Shown here one piece after another: positions 10,923-22,083 of a DNA stretch of 64,000 nt. The number at the start of each line of letters is the position of its first letter. The stretch's first letter is position 1. A program made the position numbers and the translations under genes. Source of the stretch: Thalassia testudinum (taxonomy: Eukaryota > Streptophyta > Magnoliopsida > Alismatales > Hydrocharitaceae); contig JAZHRO010000062.1 in assembly GCA_037157565.1 (NCBI GenBank), forward strand, positions 3,782,001-3,846,000, given 5' to 3'. The notes under the pieces were generated by a model. It saw only the letters and a program-made list of their open reading frames with translations. It did no database searches and was not told the origin of the DNA.

Positions 10923-13078
10923 ATTCCTTCTAAAACACCGATTCAGACAGTTGAACAGGCATGCATTGCATTTTAATGAATTTTTGATGCATTTATCTAA
11001 GTTTCAGGATTAGGCAGAATGTCAGATCCCACACATCTTGGCACTCAGAAAGGTAGAAGATGAAGAAGAAGCTCCTATCAGCTGGATCCCAGCTAGATCT
11101 AGCTCATTTCAACTGAATCCCAGCTAGATCTAGCTCGTCCCAGCTAGATCCTAGCTCCTTCTAGCTGGATCAACTCACCCTTAGCTCCATTCTGCTCATC
11201 TTAGCTAATTGGTAGCTCTAGCTAGTTCACCTTAGCTCCATTCATATCACCTCAGCTGGATGGAAACACAAACTAGCTGAAGACAGTTGATCCCAGCTCC
11301 ATTCTAGCTCTTCCAACTTAGAAGAGTTCACTGGAAGTTCAACCTGACTAGGACTAGCTACTACTATCAACTAGCTAGACTTGGTAAGCTGAAGATGACC
11401 TTAACCAACTCAGGCCAGCTCAAGTCCAGCTCTCGGAGACCTAACTCTACTCAACTTAATTGAGCTAAGCTACTTGACCTAAGATAGCTACTCCAACTAG
11501 CTAGGTAATCTCCAAGAAGACCAGACCTAGCTCACCTCAACTCACATCAGCAGAAGCCAGCTCATCTTAGCTTGGCTTAGTAGCTAGCAAAGAATTAGCA
11601 AGCTAAGCCAGCTAAGGTAGCTCCTTGCAATTCTTTTCAGCAACCACCAGCTCTAGTGCAGCTCAAGATGACTACCTCCAGCTCTTCTCCCTCAAAGCCC
11701 TAGCTCCAAATGCCTCCAACCCTACTCCTTACTAGCTAAGCTAGCTTAGCTTAGCTAGTCATCTCCTTGGCAACCCTACCTAACCCTAATTCTCATCTAA
11801 CTAGTCCACCTACTTAAGACCACCTAAGCTTCCACTTAAGCTACCCTACTTCACCTCAACTTGGTGCCAACCCAAGCCACCTCTTCACCCCTCAACCACC
11901 ACCAAGGGGCAGCACATTTTGGCACCAAAACTCCCTCCATAACCACCATCAAAATGGTGCCAACCCAACTCCTCATCTCCACCCTACACATCACCATCCA
12001 ACCCATCCTAACCCATGCTTTTCGTACCAACAAAAACCTTCTAGAATGCCCCCCTCTTTGGTGCCAACTTGTGGTGTCTCTTCACCACCAAAAGCCACCA
12101 ACACCACCAACAACTACCCCCCTTCACACCCTTAAGTTGGCGCCACCAAACCTTAACCCTAGGATCCCCATAACCACCACTAACTACCCACCAAACCTAA
12201 TCCTAGCCCTACACCTAAGCCCATGCCAACCACCCCTCATCTACCTCTATAAATACCTACCATAATCACCACCAAAAACTCATCTTCTCCATTATTTAGG
12301 TTCACCATTCTTTCACCCCATCTCCATGCCAAGGCAGAAGGAGGGAAGAAGATTAAGGGGGAAATCCACCCACCCCCTTGGTGTCTTCTTTCTCTCTCTT
12401 CTTCTCCCTTAGCCACGCTAAGGAGGAGATCATCTTCAACATCAAGGGGATGACCAGGCAAGAGGAGGAGCAAGGTGATTGACGCCCACCTTGGAGGATA
12501 GCTTGGAGGAGGACTACATCAAGGAAGAAGGAAGACCCTTTTCAAGTGTGGGGCAACTGCACTTGGAGCAAGGGCCATCCCAACTTCAACTAGAGGATCC
12601 CCCTTTCTTCTTCTTTATCTTCCACTCTACTTTTTGTATTAGCTAGTAGTTTAATGTTCTTATAGAAGCATTCCTCTACCTGCATTTGACTTTACTAGTA
12701 ATACAAAAGTTATTCGCCTTCCAATTTTTCCATGTTGTTTTTGTAGTCGTAGTGCACACACTCTCCTCTCCTCCCTAGGTGCACTTGCCTAGGGTGAGCT
12801 TAGAAGAGAAGACTCCATTCTTGTCACCTAGGGTTAGTTGTGCCTTAAACTCGATTGTTTCTGAAAAATATAAAAACAACAAATCAAAAATCACAAAGAG
12901 AAAGTGCGAATTTGAGAGACGAGAGAGAGAACCATTCATGTGATTAACAAATTAGCCTCCTTGGATGACCCTAGATACTCCACTATCTAGGTATTATAAA
13001 TTTAAGAGTTGATTGTGGATTTACGCATCTCAATGATACTATTTAGTACAATTAACAAACCACATATTTTTCGCATCA
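10923..13078 (+). repeat. probable solo LTR (AGCT-rich family related to element B), left end degraded
   Basis: The region is collinear with the LTRs of element B read in reverse and with the solo LTR at 57922-59985: GCATGCATTGCATTTT near 10960, an AGCT-rich array (about 11060-11760), a CTATAAATACC promoter-like box near 12246, and a U5 end with hairpin (12970-12991) and terminal TTCGCATCA (13078). No primer binding site follows, so it is not a 5' LTR. AGCAC follows the right end (13079-13083) and also occurs at 10918-10922. If that is the TSD the LTR starts at 10923, but the expected TGATAAA start is missing, so the first part has been lost or altered. Confidence 0.65.
12970..12991 (+). other. 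conserved U5 hairpin in solo LTR
   Basis: CCTAGATA and TATCTAGG form a perfect 8-bp stem around a 6-base loop (CTCCAC). It lies about 90-110 bases before the LTR end. Confidence 0.7.
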
Positions 13079-13083
13079 AGCAC

Positions 13084-14043
13084 CTACTTACTTGCACACA
13101 TACTCAACTAAAGACAAATATGGCATGCCCTTGAGCTCCCGTAGACACGGGTGTGCCTAAGGAATCAAGGGTGATACAACAACTAAAAAGGAAAGCCAGG
13201 GAAGCAAATGCAATAATAAGATTAACACTATGAAACAAGTTCTTACAACAATTCAAGGTCAAGGAAAACTACAACTAAATGTTACCAACTAAGAGAACAA
13301 CATAAGGAAGGAAAAACAAATAAAGAGGATGGTGTGGAGGTGATGTTGCTGAAGTCGACGATGATTCCTTCTCCAACTTGGTGTGAGGAAGAAGAGGTAG
13401 AAGGGCTCCAAGGGGTAGTGGTGGTTGACCCACTTGAACCTTCTTCTCTCCTTGCTCCTTGGGGTGGCGTGAATGGTGGTTGATGCGGTGGTGGCTTCTC
13501 TCAATTCTCCTACCTCCAAAAAAGATATCTCCTCATTGTGCCTTAGGTCCCTTTATAAAGAGTGTGACAAGGGAGCCTAAAGGTCACAATTTCAAATTCC
13601 AAAGGGAGCCATTTTTGGAGCCAATTTTTGGCTCCCTTTTCAAAAGCGGTGGCTGGCTGTAAAGGTGTCTTTTAGCTTCCCAAGGAAGCTTCCAAGTGTT
13701 GGCTTCCTTGGGAAGGAATAGCCTCCCTTGAAAAGGTGCATCCCCCTTTAATTTCTTGACTTTCCTAAGCACCTCTTCCTTTAATTCCAACAAATGAGTT
13801 GCTTGGAATAATTTTTATCCCAAGCTCATTTAATTCATCTTCCACATGTAACATGACTTCATTTATGTAGCTCCTCAAGGTGCTCCTTCGGGAATGGGTA
13901 CCTGTGGGTTGCTGCACAAGCTAACAAAAGATGATCAAGGTACCAATTTTTAAAATGCAATGATGCAAGATGATTTATGCAATAATGTACTATGGATAAG
14001 CCCCAAAATAAGCCTACCATGCATGAAAAATTGGTGTTTAGCA
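13084..14043 (-). repeat. 3' LTR of element B2 (low-coordinate end uncertain)
   Basis: Read on the minus strand it starts TGCTAAACACC at 14043, immediately after the polypurine-like CATGGGGGAG (14044-14053). A TATA-like TATAAAGG lies at 13553-13560. The end on the low-coordinate side is not resolved: sequence belonging to this LTR may be interrupted by the LTR at 10923-13078. No intact ORF of interest is present. Confidence 0.6.
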
Positions 14044-14706
14044 CTCCCCCATGTTAAGCTTTTGCTAGTCCCTAGTAAAACAAAAATCCTAGACATCTTT
14101 TGATTGGGAAGGGTTTCACAAGTTCTTGGATGAAGTCAGCGAGAATCAAGGACACAATTGTTTTTCAAGAGCGAGCTAGAGCTTTTAAATTCGCAACCTA
14201 GACCTACAGCTTCTGGGTGCCTTCTTAAAACAGGGATGCCTCTCTCTCTCAGATTCCTCATAGTTCCAATTTCAAGAATTAATCATGGTGTTCCTTGGCC
14301 TTGATCCAATTCTTGATCTTGTTTCCCCTTCAGAGTTTGGTGTCAGTGTGTGCATGCAAAATAAGTTCTATGCTTGCTTCAGAGTGAATGTGGATGAAAG
14401 ATTTATTGGTGTACTCTCTTTTTTTTTTCAATTTTGGCCTCTAATCAGTCTAGTCATGGATGGTTAGAATCCTTGTACGCATCACTTTCCCCCATGGGCC
14501 CCTGCCAATCGATACTTCGAGACAGTACTGCCCAAGGAAGCCATCGACCAAAAGCCCTCGATTTTTGACATTTCATGATAACACTGCCCATGGCACTTGG
14601 ACGGACACATGCCCTTAAGCCCCTGAGCTATATATGTTGTATATATTGAGGCAAGCAATCAGAGGAAGTGATATGTTATTGCACATCATTGGCCTTTTTC
14701 GAGCCC
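14044..14706 (-). other. 3' non-coding domain of B2 (distal part)
   Basis: There is no gene here. It contains the terminal PPT-like CATGGGGGAG (14044-14053, minus) and two minus-strand copies of the conserved CCATGGGC...CTCGAAGTATCGAT unit (14492-14598). AGCCC at 14702-14706 is the left target-site duplication of element B. Confidence 0.65.
14702..14706. repeat. target-site duplication of element B, left copy
   Basis: AGCCC directly abuts the TG of the LTR; the identical copy is at 24319-24323. Confidence 0.92.
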
Positions 14707-14782
14707 TGATGGCGAAAATACGCGGTTTGTTAAAATACGTCGTTGTAACGCGTAAATCCGCTTTCGCTCTTAAATTTATAAT

Positions 14783-14804
14783 CCTAGATAGGGGAGTATC
14801 TAGG
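14783..14804 (-). other. conserved U5 hairpin of element B 3' LTR
   Basis: CCTAGATA/TATCTAGG form an 8-bp stem with a 6-base loop, about 80 bases from the LTR end that abuts the PBS in the 5' copy. It is also in solo LTRs at 12970, 42936 and, weakened, 59879. Confidence 0.7.
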
Positions 14805-15588
14805 GTCGTCCAAGGAGGCCAAATGTTTGCAATAGTGATTCTCTTGCTAGGAATATAAATCTCAACTTTCTTTTTGGTATTTTTCAATATATCATTTTTT
14901 TTATTTTTAAACTAAGGCAACATGCGAACTGATGGCGGGAAAAGTGTTTACACTTCGAATTAAAATACTACTTTTAGGTGACAAGCAAAACCTCTCCCTA
15001 AGCTCACTCTAGGCAAGTGGAGGCCTAGAATAATTAGGGAGAGGGAGTGAAGAATGCTGAAAATAAGCTAATAGAAATGCAAAAAAAAAAATTGCAAAGA
15101 AGGCAACTAGATAATTGATAAAGTGTTTTACAAAAGGCCTAGTAGAGGAAAGCTTGTACTACTAGAAAATTGCAAATAAGAAAATAAAACACAAATCCTC
15201 TAGATAGATGGTGAAGAAGAGGGCTTCTTGCTCCAAGGTTGGTGGCTCCCAAGCTTGAAAAGAATCCTTCAACTCCTTCCTTGCAGAACTCCGCCAAGGT
15301 GATGACCTCCAAGGCAAGCCCTAAGGGGGCGTGCCCTAAGTTTCTCTCCAAGGGTGGATGTCCACCCTAAGCTTTTCTCCTTTGCCTGGCCGTCCTCCTT
15401 GAAGTGGGAGAGTCCTCCTCCTTGGCGTGGCTCAAGTTGAAGAGAGTGGGGAGAAGAAGGCACCAAAAGGGCTGGTGGTGTGCCCCTTTAATCTCCTTCT
15501 CTACTCCTTCTTCTTGGCCGTAGGTATAGGTGGTTTAGGTAGAAAATATACTAAGGGAGGATGGGAATTATGTGGTGGTATGGTAGGG

Positions 15589-15597
15589 TATTTATAG
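15589..15597 (-). promoter_or_regulatory. TATA box in element B LTR
   Basis: CTATAAATA on the minus strand. The same box is at 22966-22974 in the 5' LTR and at 59093-59101 in the related solo LTR, so it is conserved across copies. Confidence 0.65.
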
Positions 15598-15699
15598 GAT
15601 GGGAAAGGGGGTGGTTATGGTGTTTTTTTGGAGGGAAATGAAGGGGTGCTTGGTTATTTTTGGAGGGAAAAATGGGAGGGAAATGAAGAGGTGCCTTGG

Positions 15700-15745
15700 T
15701 TTTCCCTCCAAAAATACCTTCTAGAAGGCAATTTTGGAGGGAAAA
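15700..15745 (-). other. 46-base LTR hairpin upstream of TATA
   Basis: Arms TTTTCCCTCCAAAA (15700-15713) and TTTTGGAGGGAAAA (15732-15745) are perfect reverse complements; between them lies the 12-bp palindrome CCTTCTAGAAGG (15717-15728). The same structure occurs at 23077-23122 and at 58945-58990. Confidence 0.8.
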
Positions 15746-16948
15746 AAAATGGAGGGTGGAGATGGGTTTTGATGGTGGATGTAGGGTGGTGATGGAAGGG
15801 ATAGTTGGCACCAAAATAAAGTAGGAGTAGGTGGTCTTTTTGCTGGAGCTTAGGTAGTAGGGTAGTAGGGTAGTAGGTTTTGGTGCCATGGAGGTGGACT
15901 AGCTAAGTTAAACAGCTTAGCTAGCTTAGCTAGTAGGGAGTAGAGTTGGAGGCATTTGGAGCTAAGGTTTTCAGGGAGAAGAGTTGGAGGTATTTATCTT
16001 GAGCTGCACTACAGCTGGTGGCTGCTGAAGAGAGCTGGAAGGAGCTACCTTAGCTAGATTAGCTTGCTAGTTCTTTGCTAGCTACTAAGCCAAGCTAAAG
16101 CAAGCTGGCTTCTGCTAAAAGGAGCTGAGGTGAGCTGGGTCTAATGCTGAAGAGGCTGGCATGGGGCTACTCTAGCTGGCTTAGCTTGCTAGTTTTTTGC
16201 TAGTTGCTAAGCCAAGCTAAAGTGAGCTAGCTTCTACCAAAATGAGCTAAGGTGAGCTGGGTCTGGTGCTCCCGGGGAGAATCAAGCTGGTTGAGGCAGC
16301 TAAGGTAGCTTAGCTCAACTGAGTTGAGCTAAGCTGAGTCCCTGTGAGCTGGACTTGAGCTTCCTGAGCTAGGATGAATTCTTCTTCAGCTGGTTGGAGC
16401 TGAGTGGAGCTGGATGTAGCTGGATCTGAGCTGGGGTGAACTCCTGTCAACTTAGCCGAGCTAACTAGAGCTCCCTGTGAACTAGTGGGAGTTGAGATGA
16501 GCTAGACTCAGCTAAGTTGAGCTGGATCTGAGCTGACTTGAGCTAGGGTGAGCTAAGGTGAACTCTCTTGAGCTGCCATCCAGCTGAGATTAGCTAAATG
16601 GAGCTGGGATGAGCTAACCCAAGTTCAAGTAAGCTAGGTTCCAGCTGCGGTGAGCTAGATCAAGCTGAGGTGAGCTGGATCAAGCTGAGGTGAGCTGGAT
16701 TAGGCTGAGTTCCAGCTAGTCTGGGCTTCTCCTTCACCATTTGCCTTCTTGAGTGCTAGGGTTTTAGGGATCTGTGCATCTGTACATCCCTAACACTCAC
16801 AAAAACTCATTAAAATGACAATAAAAAATGCAATGCATTTCTATCCTAATTTATGCCTAAATGCAGCCCAAAAACCCGTTTGCAGAGTAAAATCCTAAGA
16901 GCTAGGTTAGTTTTAAAGCATAAAATGATGATAAACTGGCATTTATCA

Positions 16949-16961
16949 CACCCCCATGCTT
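16949..16961 (-). other. polypurine tract of element B
   Basis: AAGCATGGGGGTG on the minus strand ends directly at the TGATAAA start of the 3' LTR. It is the expected plus-strand primer site. Confidence 0.8.
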
Positions 16962-18355
16962 ATCTTTTGCTAGTCTCTTAGCAAAACATTAATTTTTTTG
17001 GAAAACGGAATTTTTGGGAAATCTATTTTTTTTTTGACTTTTGAGGAGAAAAAGAGATTACGGGACCTTGGTAGATTAAAACACAGGAGATACGGGATTT
17101 GTTGAAGATAAACATCAGGATTTGTTTTTGGATCCAACCATTAGATAGAACGGGATCAATATATCCTCAGAAAATTCACAAATTAACCCCTTATTAATTC
17201 AGATGACTTGAAATGTTTGTTTTTAGGATTTTTCTGGCTCATGAATCTGATTCGCAACTTGCAAATTCCTTTAAAACCTTGTGTCTGTGCTTGTGAAAAG
17301 CCAACCTTTATAAGGACGTGTTATTATTATTATTATTTTTTTTTTTTTTCTCTTCCCCATGCTTATTTTTAGCTTAGTCTTACAACAGATGTGTCGGTAT
17401 CATCATTCCCGTTACCATTCCTCGAGGGGGCTCTGGCGCCAGTACTTCGGGATAGCACTGTCCATGACACCACCCAAGAGCTCACAACCCCAAAACACGA
17501 TGCGGTGACAAGGGGCGCTCCAAACAAACTCAAGCTCTTGCTCCGATGCTATAGGTAGAGCACCGTCCAAGACACTTGAGCTGCTGAAATGCGCTTTAAT
17601 GCTCCGTCTAAAGATATGAAATATAGATATAGAGCAGCGCCGAGGCGGTAACATGTTGACATCGTGTCCACAAAGAAGGTTTTTTCCTTCTTCTCGACGG
17701 TGGGAACTCAAACCAATGATCTGCTTCAGACTTTTACTAAATCCAAACAAGGGAGTTTTTTCAAATTTTTAGTTATTTTTAAGTGTTGGCTTGTGTGTGA
17801 AAATTGACACAAGAAGTTTCTCAAGAACCGCAGGTTTTTGAATCAAAAACTAAGTCAAATACTTTCCATATTACAAAATAGGATCAAGTCACCTGAACTA
17901 TCATGAGTTCAGGTGGAATTTTAGAGAAGGATATCTGATCTAGTCTAAAATAGACCCTGGAATTCTAATGATCAGATCCATATCCTCATCCTTAGTTTGT
18001 TAAAGATTAAATCCCATTGTACCAGAAGTGAATTTTTCGACCTTAGTCCTGATTTCAAAATTTTTCCTCAAAAAGTTTTCAACATTTTTTTTTTTTGGGT
18101 ATGCAAGCAGGAAATAAATTAAAAAAAATTGCATGTTTTTAGGTTTTAAACATCCTAAATCGATCGTAAAAATTTAAAAACACCCCCCCCCATGCTCAAG
18201 ATATGCCATGTCCTCATGCATTAGGAGGGAAAAGGAATTACCTTAGTGAAGAATGGTCGGGTTTAGGATGAATAAAACCTGGAAAAAGAAGAAAAAGGAA
18301 AAGCAAGAAAAAAAATGATGGGTTACCTCCCATCCAGTGCTATCTTTTACGCCAT
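16949..18355 (-). other. 3' non-coding domain of element B
   Basis: There is no supported ORF. On the minus strand it carries, in order: GGGAGGTAACCC (18331-18320) just after the ORF, a GAGGACATG...GAGCATGGGGG block (18220-18182), one conserved CATGGACAGTGCTATCCCGAAG unit (about 17490-17430), a second AAGCATGGGG motif near 17355, and the terminal PPT AAGCATGGGGGTG (about 16961-16949) touching the 3' LTR. The layout mirrors the pol-bearing elements although pol is absent. Confidence 0.75.
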
Positions 18356-20401
18356 TCAGCCGGGCATGAAGGTATGCACAGAAGACGGAAAATCATGTAA
18401 ATAATTGGACACTTGAATGTCCACAATAAAAGTGTCTTCCTCAAGATCCCTAAAAAGATGAGTGGTAAAGATAAAGGGATCAAAATAAAATAGAGAAATG
18501 GAAAAGTGACCCAAATCTGGCCATGGTTTAAGTGCTTGTAAATTGCCAGATTCTGGTGGGTCGAGTGATAGGTCCAATGGAAAGGGATGGGGAATGGAGT
18601 CAATGAGATGTAGGGTGTGTGAAGTTAGTGTGGATGTTTCAGGAAGATGAAAAGGGGGAAAGTCAAACCCTAGTTGATCTGGAAAGTCTTGGACCACATA
18701 ACTATCCTTAGAATAAGAATCAAAAAAATCTAGATCAATAGTGGTCAAAGATGAATGAGATTGGATCAACATAGACATTTCAAATACTGCTTCCATTTTA
18801 TTATCAGTGTCCTCAAAAATTTTGTGATTAATGGACCTCTTGGAAGCTTGAAATAAATCTAATGAGAAGGTCTGGTTACTGCAACTTATATTCATTTTCT
18901 CAGAATGAGAATTGATATTAGCTGCTGCTATAATCAGAAAAGGTCTTCCAAGGATGGCATTAATGAGAGCCTTGGGTACCTCTATGTCAAGGACTAGAAA
19001 ATTTACCGAAAATAGACAATTCCGGACCTTGATAATACTATCCTCAACAACTCCCCGCGGTTGAATGGTAGATCGATCTTCTAATTGAAATTGAACCTTG
19101 GTAGGTTTTAAATCACTGAATCGAAATTCCTCAAATAAGACAGGGGGGATGAGATTACTAGAGGTACCTAAGTCGAGAGGGGCACGAAAAATGGTGTCAC
19201 TTATGACAATTGAGATAAGTGATGTGCCCTGGTCCTTTTTTGTGAAAGGCAGCTTGCTCTGAAAAACTGAGTTGGCTGTCTTTGAAAGGACCAACCTTTC
19301 TAGATTCTGATCATGCCCTTTTGCAGTAAATTCTTTAGAGGCATGGGGGGAATCTAGGAAGGGAATATTCCTCTCGACTTGCTCGAATAAATCCAAAGAA
19401 TTGTGGTCAGAGGGCTCTGATTTTGGATTGTTGGATTGCAGTTTTTGAGAGTGGGAAATAGGGTTTGAATCAAGTGTTTTTGGGGTTTCTTTTTCTTCTT
19501 CCTTATTAAGGTTAGGGGGGTCAATCTGCATTGGTTGAGAATCAGTTTCATCATTTGATTGAGAAGGCCTTAAATCCATGGTGGTTTCCTCACTCCTCAT
19601 AGTCTCTGCATATGCAGCTTGGTGTTCACTGAGAGGAGGTAGGGGGGCCTGATGTTGAAAGAAACTGGGTAGGTGCTGTGATATTGGGTTAATAGGAGGC
19701 CGAATCATGTGGTTCTGATGTTGGTAGACACCCGGGTGTTGGTTCCTGTGATTAATAAAGTTTGGTGTGGGTTGGGATGGTGAGTGTCCTGCAGGTCTTT
19801 GAGTCGGAATATCCCCAATTTGATCATTGAGATTGTTAATAAGATGGGTTGTTTCCTTTGTTTTTCTTTGTAACTCCTGCAAGGTTTTCATCATCTGGGC
19901 ATTAATGTCTTCTTGAGATTGCCCAGATTGATAAGTCTGATTTGAACCATACCCTCCAAACGGGTTCTGTTGTTGGTGTGGAACCGAATTGGTCCAGGAG
20001 TGGGTCGGATAATCCCCCCCATTAGAGGAATTTTTCAATTTCTCCTGGATGGTAGGGACATTTTGGGTGGGGTGATGATTGGGATAAACATAATTCCCTG
20101 TTGAACCATAGAAAGCCTCAGAATAACAATTATACTCAGCATGGGATTTATGCAGATTTTCTCTCTTGCGGGTGTTAAAAGGGGTGAGATGTGGAATGTG
20201 TGGAGCTTGGGCAGGTGTGGCAGGATTCCCTTGGTTGGCCAGGTTTGTTAAATCCTTATGCAACTGTTGTTGCTTAACTTGTAGCTGAGCCATGATAGAG
20301 TAGAAATTAGGTGGAGGGGCCTGATTAAGAAGCTCCTGGGTGGAAGAGTAGGGGAAAGAAAAATTAACATGTGGGTTAGAGGACCAATTTTTATTTTCCA
20401 T
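18356..20401 (-). CDS. intact Gag-tail plus protease ORF of element B (681 aa)
   Basis: An uninterrupted ORF of 681 codons from the ATG at 20401-20399 to the stop at 18358-18356; the frame is also open for 52 codons upstream without an ATG. Residues 1-350 are rich in Pro, Gln, Asn and His and lack the retrotrans_gag core seen in elements A, C and D. A lead-in (DLFEQVERNIPFLD, about 340-355) precedes a retropepsin-like region with the active-site loop DLGTSSNLIP (about 415-425) and a later ILGRPFLI motif. No zinc knuckle, RT, RNase H or integrase follows. The C-terminal third is acidic and low in recognisable motifs. The family role would be particle assembly or proteolysis; here a helper element must supply the rest. 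It is the only intact long coding region in the window. Whether it is translated, or an active protease, cannot be seen. Confidence 0.85.
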   Translation of the reverse strand: MENKNWSSNPHVNFSFPYSSTQELLNQAPPPNFYSIMAQLQVKQQQLHKDLTNLANQGNPATPAQAPHIPHLTPFNTRKRENLHKSHAEYNCYSEAFYGSTGNYVYPNHHPTQNVPTIQEKLKNSSNGGDYPTHSWTNSVPHQQQNPFGGYGSNQTYQSGQSQEDINAQMMKTLQELQRKTKETTHLINNLNDQIGDIPTQRPAGHSPSQPTPNFINHRNQHPGVYQHQNHMIRPPINPISQHLPSFFQHQAPLPPLSEHQAAYAETMRSEETTMDLRPSQSNDETDSQPMQIDPPNLNKEEEKETPKTLDSNPISHSQKLQSNNPKSEPSDHNSLDLFEQVERNIPFLDSPHASKEFTAKGHDQNLERLVLSKTANSVFQSKLPFTKKDQGTSLISIVISDTIFRAPLDLGTSSNLIPPVLFEEFRFSDLKPTKVQFQLEDRSTIQPRGVVEDSIIKVRNCLFSVNFLVLDIEVPKALINAILGRPFLIIAAANINSHSEKMNISCSNQTFSLDLFQASKRSINHKIFEDTDNKMEAVFEMSMLIQSHSSLTTIDLDFFDSYSKDSYVVQDFPDQLGFDFPPFHLPETSTLTSHTLHLIDSIPHPFPLDLSLDPPESGNLQALKPWPDLGHFSISLFYFDPFIFTTHLFRDLEEDTFIVDIQVSNYLHDFPSSVHTFMPG

Positions 20402-22060
20402 TTTAAAAGAAGAGGAAGAATGCAGAAAAGTCTTTTCTTGGGGAGGCAAAATCAAGTGGTCCCTCCAAGTGTGGAGTTTTGGACCGCCGCCCGTGCAAAA
20501 TGGAAGAAACGGGAGGGGAGGAGAAGAGATGGAGATGAGAGAAAGTGTGCAATTCAAACAAACAAAAACTAGACCTAACTTAATTGTGACTCCCTAATAA
20601 TAACCTAAGACTTGGTCTATATAGGAAATAAGTAGTCAATAGTGAATACTCGTTCTATCAACAAATCTAGCCAGGTTGCTTAAGGGGAGGTTTGGGCCCA
20701 AACGTTTCCCAGGGAAAACCCCAGGTGCTTGTACAAACCCGCGCCTGGTCGTTTGACACGGCCCCTCAGCCTGAACACCAGATACAGATGACAGAATTGG
20801 TACTAACTAAAGAAAACTTAAGACCTAAATAGCAAGCCTAAGTTGATAAAACCTTAGGGGTCAAGTTGCTACAAATTTTAATTAGGTCTAGGATTCTATA
20901 GTGCACACGGAATGTGGAGGGCGTTTATTGGGTTGTTGCCCTGTATTTGATTTTTTTGTGTGTGTGTAGGAATTGGAGAGTGGCTCCATTGAAAATCAAG
21001 TTGTCACACAATTTTTTTATATTTTTGTCTTTTAGGATGTGATTTAATTAAATGAATTTTAGGGTTTTTCTCTTTAAGTTTTCAAAAAAGTTTGAAAGTT
21101 CATAATCAAAGGAAAGACAAGTTGTATGTGTGATTGTATATTTCCTTTTAATTGAGTCTCTAAAGAGAAAGAAGAAACCCTAAACCAATTATCCCTGAGA
21201 CAGAAATTTAACTACCAATGAATTATTTTTAGCTTTCAGAATTAAGTAGTGGTCCAAACAAGTCAAACAACACCACTACTTTGAATAAAATCAAACAAGG
21301 ATTCCAGAAAAGATTTTTGTAAGATTTTAGGAATTTGTTTGATAATAGTTTTGAATTTTTAATTGTACTGGTGTCAGAGTCCAGAAATAATACCCATGGG
21401 TATTATAGACTTTTCAGTATTACCACCGACCTCAGAAAATTTTTATGATTTTATATGATATGTAAAATTTCACAGGGATTCCAAGAAGATAAATTTCACA
21501 AAAATTGGATGAGTATAAAAATTCTGAAAATTCGCGGACAGTAGCAAAATAGGAAGATTAGAGGGTGTGACCCTTCTGTAATCCACGAATTTTTAAAAAT
21601 TAAATACAAATCCAATTGATATTAAATTTGGAACAGATGTTCCAAACTTAATTGGGAATCACTCTATGAAATTTTATGGTTTTAGGAGGCCTGTGGTGTT
21701 AGGAATCAATTTTTCAAGTCTGGACAAAAATCCAGACCCGAAAAATAGAACACCAATACTTGCAATGGAATGGTGCTAAAGAAGCATACAAGCAAACAAT
21801 GATTTTAAAATGCACCACTCCACTTAATTTAAGTGTTTAGGGTCCTGAAAGCCAAGTTTAATATATTTTTGTAGTTTTAATTAATTATGTGACTAGAAAG
21901 AGGAACCAACCTGAATTTTCGCGGGAAGAAAAGGACCTTTGAGCTCTCTCTTCCAAATTCCCGCCTTCCCGCTGTAGTTCCTGCACACACAAAAGAAAGA
22001 AAGAGAAGGGGATGAGATCCACTTCAAGCAAGAGAAAATGAGTTAATGCAAAGCCGTGCC
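20402..22060 (-). other. 5' leader of element B
   Basis: About 1.66 kb lie between the primer binding site and the ATG. I see no convincing ORF and no other gene. A long leader is usual for Athila-like elements and would hold any packaging signal. Confidence 0.6.
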
Positions 22061-22078
22061 TCCCCGGCAACGGCACCA
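22061..22078 (-). other. primer binding site of element B (tRNA-Asp type)
   Basis: TGGTGCCGTTGCCGGGGA on the minus strand, five bases inside the 5' LTR. It differs at one position from the complement of the plant tRNA-Asp 3' end (TGGCGCCGTTGCCGGGGA as I know it), the primer typical of Athila-like elements. Confidence 0.85.
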
Positions 22079-22083
22079 AAAAG

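Larger units (their letters stand above)
14707..16948 (-). repeat. 3' LTR of element B
   Basis: The plus-strand ends are TGATGGCG and TTTATCA. On the minus strand it begins TGATAAATGCC after the PPT. Features include a TATA-type CTATAAATA (plus 15589-15597), a 46-base hairpin (15700-15745), an AGCT-word array (about 15895-16720) and a U5 hairpin (14783-14804). It is nearly identical to 22084-24318. Confidence 0.95.

Noticed and set aside
14615..14887. Minus-strand ORF with a near copy at 22043-22264
   Set aside because: It crosses the LTR edge; the shared part is U5 sequence, and the copies end differently in flanking DNA.
15551..15889. Minus-strand Pro/His-rich ORF of 112 codons
   Set aside because: It spans the TATA box and hairpin of the LTR and the copy at 22928-23258 is frame-shifted relative to it, so it is not kept as protein.
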